From assembly GCA_013821425.1 (NCBI GenBank), contig JACDGV010000026.1, positions 1 through 35,136 on the forward strand: 35,136 nucleotides of DNA. Direction: 5' to 3'. Position numbers and translations under genes: made by a program. Under the pieces are notes generated by a model. The model was not told the DNA's origin, made no database searches, and was given only the letters and a program-made list of their open reading frames with translations. The stretch comes from Nitrosospira sp. (lineage in GTDB: Bacteria; Pseudomonadota; Gammaproteobacteria; Burkholderiales; Nitrosomonadaceae). This document shows positions 1 through 7,728 of the stretch, in pieces; position 1 is the stretch's first letter, and each line of letters opens with the position of its first letter.

Positions 1-87
1 CAGCACTCAACGTTAGGCTATAAGTCACCCATACGGTTTCTGGATGACTGGCTTATTGCTCAACAGAAAGAAAAACTGGTAGCATAA
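1..87 (+). CDS. IS3-family transposase (OrfB), C-terminal fragment
   Basis: Frame 1 is open from the first base to a TAA at 85-87 and gives 28 residues. They include HSTLGYKSP near the start and a charged tail (QQKEKLVA). The pattern (R)xHSxLGYxSPxxF is the standard C-terminus of IS3-family DDE transposases, just after the last catalytic Glu, which is not in the window. The gene is cut by the window edge, not by mutation as far as can be seen. Its sequence differs clearly from the transposase tail at the right end of the window, so two different elements are involved. Confidence 0.75.
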   Translation, partial: QHSTLGYKSPIRFLDDWLIAQQKEKLVA

Positions 88-126
88 ACCCCACCTCTTA
101 GAAGACGAAAAACCGGGGGAACCTCA
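1..126 (+). mobile_element. Right end of an IS3-family insertion sequence
   Basis: The window opens inside an insertion sequence. It carries the 3' end of a transposase gene (1-87), followed by a short non-coding end. The likely tip is near base 126: read on the - strand the end begins TGAGGTTCCCCC, which fits the TG...CA tips of IS3-family elements. Beyond it the minus-strand host frame resumes. The exact tip is inferred, because the other end of the element is outside the window. Confidence 0.6.
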
Positions 127-395
127 TTAGTGCTGGCATCGACGGTGAAGTTATAAACCTGGCCGGAATCGAGGCCGTTGATCTCGAACACCCCGGTAAA
201 ATTATCCGCAAGCCGGTCGCCCAGGAGAGCTGCCGGGATGGCGCTGGCGAGAGGCCGTAGCGGAACTATCCGCGTGGATGCGATCGGAATACCATCTACT
301 CGCCATGCGAGGACGGGGGGCTGGGAAGCAAGAACTCCGACCCATATGCGCACACTGCCACGAGGTGCCGCCCGGGGCACAAGGAATATTTTCAT
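60..395 (-). pseudogene. Small hypothetical protein, apparently truncated by the left IS
   Basis: This is a 111-codon frame starting at ATG 395. Residues 1 to about 89 are host sequence. The rest, down to the TGA at 60-62, is read from the IS. The segment around residues 66-86 (GVFEINGLDSGQVYNFTVDA) has the rhythm of a beta-sandwich, fibronectin-like strand pair (G-L-x-x-G-x-x-Y-x-F-x-V). This resembles the N-terminal domain of PhoD-like metallophosphatases, but the match is weak. Its ATG overlaps the TGA of the small upstream ORF at 392-538, suggesting translational coupling. It was most likely a longer secreted or envelope protein before the insertion. The function is not established. Confidence 0.45.
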
Positions 396-538
396 CGCCT
401 GGCAGGCTTATGCATTGGTGGTGCGCCGGATAGTGGAGAAGAGCAGGAGCTCTGGATGGGCATCATATCGGCCAACTTCAAATCGCTGTGCAAACGGTAG
501 CCGCTGGCGACCAAAAATATCAAGATCAGAACAGCCAC
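392..538 (-). CDS. Small hypothetical membrane-anchored protein (48 aa)
   Basis: The frame starts at GTG 538 with a good Shine-Dalgarno AGGAG (549-545) a few bases upstream. Residues 2-13 (AVLILIFLVASG) are hydrophobic and look like a short membrane or signal segment. The rest is polar and rich in Pro and Ser. Its stop overlaps the ATG of the next gene (ATGA at 395-392), the usual mark of two co-translated genes. A perfect TATAAT lies at 580-575 on the same strand, about 37 bases upstream of the GTG, although no good -35 box was seen. No family was recognised. A second open frame overlaps the same bases, so the assignment rests on the start signals. Confidence 0.4.
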   Translation of the reverse strand: MAVLILIFLVASGYRLHSDLKLADMMPIQSSCSSPLSGAPPMHKPARR

Positions 539-805
539 GCCTCTCCTGAGATTCTCTTTTCCTCAGACTAACGAATTATACGGTAGGCCAAGCTGTATTG
601 GGGAGTTGCGGAGCATTTGTGCAAGCCTCTCCCGAATGGCCGCAACGCGCTCCGGGGAGGACTTGTTCAGGCTTCCTCAGGGCGAGGTCCAGGCCGGAAG
701 ATCATCAAAGGCTCTATAGTTGAGGTAGACATTCTACAAGCGTCAATGCCGATCAGGATTAGGACTATATTAAGGACTGCATTATTTTTCCTTTGCATCA
801 TGTCA
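539..805. other. Non-coding stretch, no gene recognised
   Basis: Short frames exist on both strands here but none resembles a known family or has a convincing start. The only signal noted is the TATAAT at 575-580 (minus strand), which could serve the small ORF pair at 60-538. No clear terminator for mnmC was found. Confidence 0.4.
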
Positions 806-2647
806 TCAGCCCCTGCTCGCAACCGGTGCAGCCCGAGCCAGTGCATTGATGACATCGAAGGGCAGGGGTGGCAACTGGCCCGATGCGGCGGCTGCAATCA
901 ACTCACCCGAAAGCCCGGCGGTTATGAGACCGCGCGTGCCATGCCCGAGGCTGGTATACAAGCCAGGCAATAACTCACCCACCAGTGGCATGGCGCCCGG
1001 AAAGGAAGCCCTTACCGATGCGCGCCCGCCCAGTTGTCCGGCGACGCGGACGGAATCGATATCGGCCGCCTTGCTCAGCGCCGGGGATATCTCCCTCAAT
1101 CTCGACAAATTTTCGACGGTATCCGACGTGCGCAAACAGGTTGATTCATCGTTAAAGCCATGGGTTGCTCCGATCATATGCAGCCCCTCGGCGGAGGGAG
1201 TCAAATAACCACTGGCGCATACAATAGCCCGCAGTCTTTCACTATACGGAGTGGCAGGAAACGCGGTAATCTGGCCCCGTACCGGGGTCAGTGGCAAGTG
1301 CGCCAAAGGGGCGAGTGTCTTTACCCGGTATCCAGTACAAGCCACCACTACCGGGGCCGAGAAAGACCAGGGTTGTTCGTGCTGGTCTTTTCCTGTCACG
1401 TGCCAGCAGGTGTCCGTTGCTGTCAAGGATTCGGCTCGGTAGCCTGTAAGCCGCGTAATGGAAGGGCTTGTAGCCAGCGCGGCGCACACCCTTGGTGGAA
1501 CCAGCCATCCCCCCGCAGGAAACCAGAGACCACCATGCGTCAGCTGGATACCGGCCAGCTGCGATGCCTCAGCCGCATCTACTTGCCGGCATACATGGGG
1601 CGGCCAACCGAGTGCGGCCAGTTTGCCGATGCGTTGCGCCTCTTCCTGCGAAAATGCCAATTGCAACTCCCCACATTCCCCGCGGACCGTGCCATCAATG
1701 GGCAGCTTTTCGTCAAGCAAGGCAAGCACATGGCCGTAGGATGCCAACACAAAGCGCTGCAGCGGATTCATGCCCGCGCTCAAGCGGGCGTGCAGAACGC
1801 CTCGCGGATTGCCCGATGCTCCCGCTGCCAGGGTCAGCCCATGTTCAATCAGGGTCACGGATATTCCACGCTCGGCAAATGCCGATGCAGCGGCACAACC
1901 CGCCACCCCCCCACCGATAACGACGACTGTTGCGGGCCTGGAGCGGGCCGGGGGGGAACCGGGCAGACAACCGTGCAACATTTCTCGCTTGCGTCCGAAT
2001 CCCGGCGATTTCTGTACCCCGAATCCGGCTTGTCGCAAACCCCTGCTGACGGCACCGGCACAGGTGTATGTTGCAAATGTCGCGCCGGGCCGCGACGCGC
2101 GAGCGAGGTTCTCGAACACCTGCTGGGTCCACATCTCGGGATTGCGTGCGGGTGAGAAGCCATCAAGAAACCACGCATCAATGGCGCTGCGGATTTCAGG
2201 CAGGGCCCGGGCCACGTCGTCCAGCACCAGCGTGAGGCGTACTCGGCCGTCGGCGAAGCTCCATCGATTCCAGCCAGGCATGCGCCGTCTCCAGCGGGTA
2301 ATGAGGCTATCGGCGTAGCTTTGCAACTCCGGCCACAGTGATAACGCATCGCTTAACGCGCATTCATCCAGAGGATATTTCTCGATGCTGAAGAAATCGA
2401 GGGAAATGCGTGACGAGGAGGGGGCAATCTGGTCGAGTAACTGCCAGGTGCATAGAAAGCTTAGTCCTGTGCCGAATCCAGTCTCGCCAACGGCGAGACC
2501 TTCGCCATTCCGCAACGCGGCAAAACGCTCAGCCAACTGGTTGCCTTGCAGAAAAACATGGCGTTTTTCCAACAGTCCGGAATCCCTTGAGAAGTAGATG
2601 TCGCCGAAGCGCCGGGAGAATGGCTTTCCGTCGAGCCAATCAAGCAT
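806..2647 (-). CDS. mnmC: Bifunctional tRNA mnm5s2U biosynthesis protein MnmC
   Basis: MnmC makes the last two steps of 5-methylaminomethyl-2-thiouridine at tRNA position 34. An FAD oxidoreductase domain removes the carboxymethyl group, then a SAM-dependent methyltransferase domain methylates the amine. The N-terminal methyltransferase half shows ETGFGTGLSF (about 55-64, SAM binding) and DGFSPARNPEMW (about 162-173). The FAD half opens with the Rossmann motif GGGVAG (about 245-250). The C-terminal part carries TSLGHGTRG, typical of DAO-type oxidoreductases. At 613 residues it is a little short for the family but complete. It stands alone, with 197 bases to the terC-like gene upstream on the same strand. 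Confidence 0.93.
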   Translation of the reverse strand: MLDWLDGKPFSRRFGDIYFSRDSGLLEKRHVFLQGNQLAERFAALRNGEGLAVGETGFGTGLSFLCTWQLLDQIAPSSSRISLDFFSIEKYPLDECALSDALSLWPELQSYADSLITRWRRRMPGWNRWSFADGRVRLTLVLDDVARALPEIRSAIDAWFLDGFSPARNPEMWTQQVFENLARASRPGATFATYTCAGAVSRGLRQAGFGVQKSPGFGRKREMLHGCLPGSPPARSRPATVVVIGGGVAGCAAASAFAERGISVTLIEHGLTLAAGASGNPRGVLHARLSAGMNPLQRFVLASYGHVLALLDEKLPIDGTVRGECGELQLAFSQEEAQRIGKLAALGWPPHVCRQVDAAEASQLAGIQLTHGGLWFPAGGWLVPPRVCAALATSPSITRLTGYRAESLTATDTCWHVTGKDQHEQPWSFSAPVVVACTGYRVKTLAPLAHLPLTPVRGQITAFPATPYSERLRAIVCASGYLTPSAEGLHMIGATHGFNDESTCLRTSDTVENLSRLREISPALSKAADIDSVRVAGQLGGRASVRASFPGAMPLVGELLPGLYTSLGHGTRGLITAGLSGELIAAAASGQLPPLPFDVINALARAAPVASRG

Positions 2648-2844
2648 CTATGAAGGGTTTGATATGTGGGTTTGTCACAAGTGGAGCCGGGGAAATCATT
2701 GTCGGAAATGACCTGATGCTATAAGTCCCGAGAAGAGCATCTCTTTGTTGGTGAGCAGGCGCATCTGGAGCAAATACAGGAAACAGGAGCATGTCTTGTC
2801 GCCGCAATCCCAGCCTTAACTCTGGTTGCTCAATTACTCAATTC

Positions 2845-3600
2845 TCAGGGCTCAATGGTGTCGGCGTGCTTGCGCAACTTAACCGGCTCGGTGCTTTTTT
2901 TCCGCATCCGAAGGTTGAGAAATTCCACGCCGACTGAAAAGGCCATTGCGAAATAAATATAGCCTTTCGGAACATGTACATCAAAACCTTCGACTATTAG
3001 CGTCACTCCTACAAGAATCAGGAATGAAAGCGCAAGAATCTTGATGGTCGGATGAGCCTCCACGAAATCGCCTATAGACTTGGCCGCCATTAGCATTACC
3101 AGCACTGCCACAATAATCGCAATTGCCATCAACGACACATGGTCGACCAGACCTATTGCCGTTATCACCGAATCCAGCGAAAACACAATGTCCAGGATGG
3201 CAATTTGCACCAGAACCATCCCCATGCTAGTGACGACAAGTACTTTGCCGTTACCTGCCGCACCTTCCAGGCTGTTGTGTATTTCATGAGTCGCTTTGGC
3301 CAGAAGAAACAGACCGCCGCCGATCAGAACTATATCACGCCCCGAAACCTCCTCGCCAAATACGGTGAACCAGGGCTCGCTCAAGCTCATAACCCATGAA
3401 ATGGAAAACAGCAAACCGAGGCGGGTCAGCATGGCCAGGCTGAGGCCCATCCTTCTCGCGAAATTACGCTGAGCCTCCGGGAGACGTCCTACAAGAATCG
3501 AGATGAAAATGATGTTGTCTATGCCTAAAACGATTTCCAGCGCTGTCAATGTTACTAACGCTACCCATGCTTCCGGGCTCGCCAGCCACTCGAACATCAT
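2845..3600 (-). CDS. TerC-family integral membrane protein (YoaE/YgdQ-like)
   Basis: This is a 251-residue protein made almost entirely of hydrophobic segments, about seven helices. It has the two acidic membrane motifs of the TerC family: EIVLGIDNIIF at 22-32 and DIVFSLDSVITAIG at 137-150, with Asp28 and Asp143 as candidate metal ligands. Relatives are linked to metal ion export, for example loading of manganese onto exported enzymes, and to tellurite resistance. The exact substrate cannot be read here. The start has two adjacent ATG codons and either could be used. It is separated from egtD by about 158 bases and is probably transcribed on its own. Confidence 0.88.
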   Translation of the reverse strand: MMFEWLASPEAWVALVTLTALEIVLGIDNIIFISILVGRLPEAQRNFARRMGLSLAMLTRLGLLFSISWVMSLSEPWFTVFGEEVSGRDIVLIGGGLFLLAKATHEIHNSLEGAAGNGKVLVVTSMGMVLVQIAILDIVFSLDSVITAIGLVDHVSLMAIAIIVAVLVMLMAAKSIGDFVEAHPTIKILALSFLILVGVTLIVEGFDVHVPKGYIYFAMAFSVGVEFLNLRMRKKSTEPVKLRKHADTIEP

Positions 3601-3758
3601 ATTCCCCTATTTTTAAACGGAATGCTTGCCGTGAAGCCGTTTTTTGATCCGATTTTTGCTGTGCCTCGCGTCATGAAGCTGCTGGCTGGCCTTTTCATTG
3701 TTCAACGCACAATCGCAAAGAACTGTTATGAGCTGGAATACAAAAACCTGTAAGTCGT

Positions 3759-4727
3759 TCATGTTATCACGCCGAGGCTTACCGCAAACCAGCAGTGAGG
3801 ATCCGTCCAGGTATTTTCTACCTCGAAGCCGCCACATTGAAGCAGGCTCTCCAGGCGCTCCATGGTGTATTTATAGCTGTTTTCCGTGTGAATGCGTTCG
3901 CCTTGATCAAACCGCAGCGTCATGTCGAGCGAATCGACCCTGACGGATTGCCGATACCTGCTTTCCAGATGCAGTTCCATCCGCGATGCTTGTTCGTTCC
4001 AGAACGATACGTGGCAAAAAGCATCCAGTTCGAAGTGGCCGCCAAGTTCGCGGTTAATCCGGACAAGAAGATTTTTATTGAATGCAGCGGTTATTCCCGC
4101 ACTGTCGTTATACGCAGCGTTCAGGACATCGGTATTCTTCACCAGATCGGCGCCAAGCAGTAGCTGGTCTCCGCTGTCCAAATGCCTGGCGATATTTTTC
4201 AGCAGGCGGACCGCTTCGTCCCGTTCCAGGTTACCGATACTCGAACCGATGTACAAGACAACGCGAGGGGGAGACTGTAATTCAAGAAACGTCAGGTCCT
4301 CGAAATCGCCAACATAAGGACATACACACACTGTTTCCAGATCTCTTTCCACTTCGCGTTTAGCGACCTGCAAAGCGGTTGCGGACACGTCGAGTGGACA
4401 ATAATTTACGGCGGATTGACGCTGTACCAGGGAACGCAGCAAAATGCGCGTCTTGGTCGCCGTCCCTGCGCCCAGTTCGGCGACGGAAACGTCCCGGCCG
4501 AGCCGGGAGCATATTTCTTCCGCATACATCATGAATATGCCTGCTTCCGTTCGTGTCGGGTAATACTCCGGCAAACATGTGATCTGCTCGAACAAAGCCG
4601 AGCCGCGCTCATCATAGAGGAGCTTGGGCGGCAGGCTTTTCGGTGTACGGGACAGGCCGTCGAATACATCCCCTGCTATCGCCGATAGCGGGGTTGACGC
4701 AAGACTGAGCCGTTGTTGTGAAATCAT
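3759..4727 (-). CDS. egtD: L-histidine N(alpha)-methyltransferase EgtD (ergothioneine synthesis)
   Basis: EgtD trimethylates histidine with three molecules of SAM to give hercynine, the first step of ergothioneine synthesis. The sequence has the family signature YDERGSALFEQITCLPEYY (38-56) and the SAM-binding motif VAELGAGTATKT (82-93). At 322 residues it has the usual length. Its ATG overlaps the stop of egtB (ATGA at 4727-4724), so the two are translationally coupled, with egtB first. The pair makes a compact cytoplasmic route to a thiol antioxidant. No egtA, egtC or egtE homologue is next to it. Confidence 0.95.
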   Translation of the reverse strand: MISQQRLSLASTPLSAIAGDVFDGLSRTPKSLPPKLLYDERGSALFEQITCLPEYYPTRTEAGIFMMYAEEICSRLGRDVSVAELGAGTATKTRILLRSLVQRQSAVNYCPLDVSATALQVAKREVERDLETVCVCPYVGDFEDLTFLELQSPPRVVLYIGSSIGNLERDEAVRLLKNIARHLDSGDQLLLGADLVKNTDVLNAAYNDSAGITAAFNKNLLVRINRELGGHFELDAFCHVSFWNEQASRMELHLESRYRQSVRVDSLDMTLRFDQGERIHTENSYKYTMERLESLLQCGGFEVENTWTDPHCWFAVSLGVIT

Positions 4728-6103
4728 GAGCCGGCTCCGTCATGAGCCAACCTGATGCCGGAAAACTGCCAACGCATCTGCGGCGGAAAAAAATTTCGAT
4801 ACGATTTGCGTATGTGTGATTCAGGCGTGGCACAGGACCCGCCGCGCAATACCATCTGGTTGCACATGAACTTGCTGTTGTATTCCCCTTCAGCGCCCGA
4901 AGGCGGACGATATCCGGGGTAGGCGATATAGGGGCTCGAGGTCCACTCCCACGTATCGCCGAAAAACTGCTGAAGCTCCGGGTGCCGCAACCTCGTCTGA
5001 ACGGCTGGGCGTGGGTGATACGCCTCGCTCTCCAGAAAATTTCCGCTTACCTTCGTTGCGTTCCTGGCAGAGCCGGCGGCCACTTCCCATTCAAATTCCG
5101 TGGGCAGGCGAAATCCCGCCCAGCGGGCGTATGCATCAGCTTCGTAGAAGCTTATATGACATACCGGTTCGCCGCGGTTCAACGGCACCATGCCCTGACA
5201 GGTAAACTGGTTCCAGCCATCGCCGGTCCTTTCCCAGTAGAGTGGCGATATCCATCCATTCCCGCAAACTTGATCCCACGCGTCCGAAAGCCAGAATTCC
5301 GGCCGCTTATAGCCGCCGTCGGCCATAAAAGCCAGATATTCCTGATTGGTAACAAGGCGAGATGCAATGGAAAACGGGTGTATATAGGTGGCATGCTGTG
5401 GCAGTTCGTTATCGAAAGCAAAGCCGTGCGTGTCATTTCCCACTTCGTAAATAGCTTCATCGAAGCTATACCAGGTCAGCGGGACTGCGAAAGGTTCAAT
5501 CATCCGGGGCTGGCTGGGCTGGTAACCGGGGCGCAGGGGATTGGTCCAGAAAGCATGCTTGATGTCGGTAACAATTAATTCCTGATGTTGTTGCTCATGA
5601 TTCATCCCCAGTTCAAGCAAGCGTAAAACTTCGGCAGACGCCCCGTACTCAAGCAGATCACGGATCCTGTCATCAACGCATGAGCGGTAAAAGCGGACCT
5701 GATCCAGGCCAGGGCGGGAAAATGTCCCCCGGATGCTGCGTTCGGGATGATTGCCAAGCCGCTTGTAGTACGAGTTGAACAGGGAACTGAATTGTTCGTC
5801 GAAAGGAAGGTAATCGGTTACATACGGAGACAGGATGAACGTCTCGAAGAACCAGGTGGTATGTGCGATATGCCATTTCGCCGGGCTTGCGTCCGGCATG
5901 GATTGCACCATCTGGTCCTCCGGGGAGAGGGTTTCCACGAGCTTCAATGTCCGACTGCGCACTTCATCGTACCGCTCCGGCCATCCATGCGACGTCGAAG
6001 CTCCTGCATGCAAGCCGGAAGCCTGTACCTTGTTCATTTCCTGAGACGAGAGCTTTAACCCGGAACCCATACGGTAGCGGTTGTGCCTTGGTTCAATAGA
6101 CAT
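4724..6103 (-). CDS. egtB: Ergothioneine biosynthesis protein EgtB (hercynine sulfoxide synthase type)
   Basis: EgtB is a non-haem iron enzyme that joins hercynine to a thiol (gamma-glutamylcysteine or cysteine) through C-S bond formation with O2. Residues about 45-185 form the DinB-like domain, with WHIAHTTWFFE (77-87) and the iron motif HEQQHQE (His169, His173, Glu175). Residues about 205-455 form the sulfatase-modifying-factor (FGE) fold, with RLPTEFEWEVAA (332-343), GDTWEWTSSPY (382-392), LRGGSCATP (419-427) and a final FSGIRLA. The 459-residue length is normal. It is the first gene of the egtB-egtD pair. The far N-terminus (about 1-35) is not conserved, so a downstream start is possible. 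Confidence 0.94.
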   Translation of the reverse strand: MSIEPRHNRYRMGSGLKLSSQEMNKVQASGLHAGASTSHGWPERYDEVRSRTLKLVETLSPEDQMVQSMPDASPAKWHIAHTTWFFETFILSPYVTDYLPFDEQFSSLFNSYYKRLGNHPERSIRGTFSRPGLDQVRFYRSCVDDRIRDLLEYGASAEVLRLLELGMNHEQQHQELIVTDIKHAFWTNPLRPGYQPSQPRMIEPFAVPLTWYSFDEAIYEVGNDTHGFAFDNELPQHATYIHPFSIASRLVTNQEYLAFMADGGYKRPEFWLSDAWDQVCGNGWISPLYWERTGDGWNQFTCQGMVPLNRGEPVCHISFYEADAYARWAGFRLPTEFEWEVAAGSARNATKVSGNFLESEAYHPRPAVQTRLRHPELQQFFGDTWEWTSSPYIAYPGYRPPSGAEGEYNSKFMCNQMVLRGGSCATPESHIRKSYRNFFPPQMRWQFSGIRLAHDGAGS

Positions 6104-6449
6104 AGGAAGGCAATCCTTGAATTAATGAGCCATCTGGGGCATTTTGCTGGTTTTGGTGAGCCGTGACCGCCCGAAGCCTCGAGCCGAATTTTCAACAGCC
6201 CATGGAATTATCCTGCCGACAGCATCGGCCATTCCGTGCGCTGTCAAACATACGGGAGCTTGCGAGACAGAATACAGTTGCGTTGACGGGCAAGTCCGTG
6301 CTGGCAAAATGGGTTTGTACGCTACCGCACCGACCTCATGCAGCAGTTCGGGCATTCTGGTATCCGTCTGATTCGCTTCGAGTAGTAATCGAATTGGCTT
6401 GGGAAAAGAGTAAAACGAAACCTTGAAAAGTCTTTCACAGGAGATAACC
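6104..6449. other. Divergent intergenic region between egtB and the PRC-barrel gene
   Basis: These 346 bases separate two diverging genes and must hold promoters for both. Frames of 75-109 codons cross it on both strands, but none has a recognisable family, a good ribosome binding site or a coherent composition. I see no convincing promoter box or repeat. Confidence 0.5.
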
Positions 6450-6971
6450 ATGACTTACTTAGATCGCGACACCTACGGAATGTATAAAGGCTACGGTAAA
6501 GCAGGGAGCGGGCCCGGTCCCCGATTGATGGGTGCTGATACACTCATCGGAGAGGATGTCTACAATCACAAGGATGAGGATCTGGGTGATATCAAGGATA
6601 TCATGCTGGACATGAATAACGGAAAGATCGCATATGCCGTATTGTCTTTCGGTGGCTTTATGGGAATCGCTGACAAGCTTTTTGCCGTGCCATGGAATGC
6701 GATGACGCTGGATACCGAGAACAAGCGTTTTGTGCTCAATGTGGATAAGGAGCGTCTCGAATCCGCGCCAGGGTTCGATAAGGATGACTGGCCCGATATG
6801 GCTGACCCAACCTGGCAAAACACCATCAATTCCTACTACGGCACGAAATCCTATACCGATACAAGCTATGCCGATACCAAGTCCACTAAGGATTATACGA
6901 CTCCCGCCGACAGGGACAGGGACCGGATTATTCCGGTAGCGCCGTCTGGCACCGACTACGTAAAAAAATGA
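6450..6971 (+). CDS. PRC-barrel domain protein, stress-associated
   Basis: The ATG at 6450 was chosen over a TTG at 6423 because it has the Shine-Dalgarno AGGAG (6439-6443) six bases upstream. The 173-residue product has a PRC-barrel domain at about residues 25-90, with the typical pattern LIGEDVYNHKDEDLGDIKDI then GKIAYAVLSFGG and FAVPWNAM. It is followed by a low-complexity tail rich in Tyr, Thr, Asp and Lys (SYTDTSYADTKS). PRC-barrel proteins of this form are soluble and often induced by stress, with no known enzyme activity. It has its own strong terminator at 7057-7087. A cytoplasmic location is inferred from the lack of a signal peptide. Confidence 0.85.
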   Translation: MTYLDRDTYGMYKGYGKAGSGPGPRLMGADTLIGEDVYNHKDEDLGDIKDIMLDMNNGKIAYAVLSFGGFMGIADKLFAVPWNAMTLDTENKRFVLNVDKERLESAPGFDKDDWPDMADPTWQNTINSYYGTKSYTDTSYADTKSTKDYTTPADRDRDRIIPVAPSGTDYVKK

Positions 6972-7056
6972 AAGTGGCGGAGATTACGTACACAAATAAT
7001 AAAGCAGCGGGAGCGTCACGCCCCGTGGGCACTGGGGCTTAGTCCGCGAAATGTGG

Positions 7057-7087
7057 AAAAAGAGGCAAGTTTATCTTGCCTCTTTTT
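7057..7087 (+). terminator. Rho-independent terminator of the PRC-barrel gene
   Basis: A perfect 13-bp inverted repeat (AAAAAGAGGCAAG / CTTGCCTCTTTTT) with a 5-base loop TTTAT ends in a run of T. Because of the flanking A and T runs it can act on both strands, so it could also stop transcripts from the patatin remnant coming from the right. Confidence 0.92.
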
Positions 7088-7231
7088 CATTATTTGAGCG
7101 TAATATGCGAACCCGTCGAAAAGGTTTCAGCGCCTGTACACAGCCCCATCAATCAATGCCGATATGCCGATATTTCAGTAACTGCGGATTTATGAATAGA
7201 AGATTTATAACTCCGCATCCACCAATTACCC
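7088..7231. other. Short intergenic region with a tandem octamer
   Basis: Nothing coding is evident. There is one tandem duplication of TGCCGATA at 7157-7172, probably chance. Confidence 0.4.
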
Positions 7232-7680
7232 TCAGACGAATCCATCAAAATATTCAGCTTTGACGTTTGTGGCGACCGCCTGGCCTACGGCCTGGAGCTG
7301 GTTGATGTACTCCACAGAGTCCAGCATTTGCACGTCTTCCGGCTTGATATGAGTCAGCCCCAGCATCTTCAATCCCTCCGCGTTCAGCTGGTTGTTATAG
7401 CGGGCGTAGGTGAACAGCTTATTTGATCCCCCAGGCCCTCCCGTGCCTATCAGGTTGCCGACTTCCCGATCCAGTTCGCCTCCTGCAAGACATTTGCCAA
7501 AAATACGGCAGAGCAGGTCCTGCTCGTTCAGTGCGGCAGCCATTAGCGCAGAGGGGATGGAGCCAGCGTTATAAAGCACATTCATCTCGTCCGGCTTCAG
7601 ATCGGCATTCGCCTTTGGACTGGTGCTTGTGCCAAGGCTACCATTATCGAACCGGCAAGATTGGAGGCAATTTCGGAGTT
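7232..7680 (-). pseudogene. Patatin-like phospholipase, C-terminal remnant
   Basis: The open frame reads backwards from about 7680 to the stop at 7232. Its only ATG is at 7585, inside conserved sequence. Residues such as PDEMNVLYNAGSIPSALM, then QDLLCRIFG, KLFTYARYNNQL, LDSVEYINQLQAVGQAVA and a final AEYFDGF, match the C-terminal third of patatin-like lipid hydrolases (pattern FTYVRYNxEL...LDSVxxIxxLxxVGxAVA). The N-terminal domain with the GxSxG nucleophile and the DGG motif is missing. An in-frame TAA lies just upstream of the remaining reading frame. I therefore read it as a decayed gene. A short expressed protein from the ATG at 7585 (117 aa) cannot be excluded. Confidence 0.7.
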
Positions 7681-7728
7681 AATTCTTCTTCGATCGGAGG
7701 CTGGTTATAGCCTGTTAAACTCTGCCAG

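Noticed and set aside
1160-2155. Long + strand frame (331 codons) inside mnmC
   Set aside because: It lies wholly antisense to mnmC, has no known family and a composition typical of a shadow frame in G/C-rich DNA.
6122-6451. - strand frame (109 codons) between egtB and the PRC-barrel gene
   Set aside because: No recognisable family and no good ribosome binding site. Its start codon overlaps the start of the PRC-barrel gene on the other strand.
7157-7172. Tandem TGCCGATA octamer
   Set aside because: Only two copies and no context. Most likely chance.
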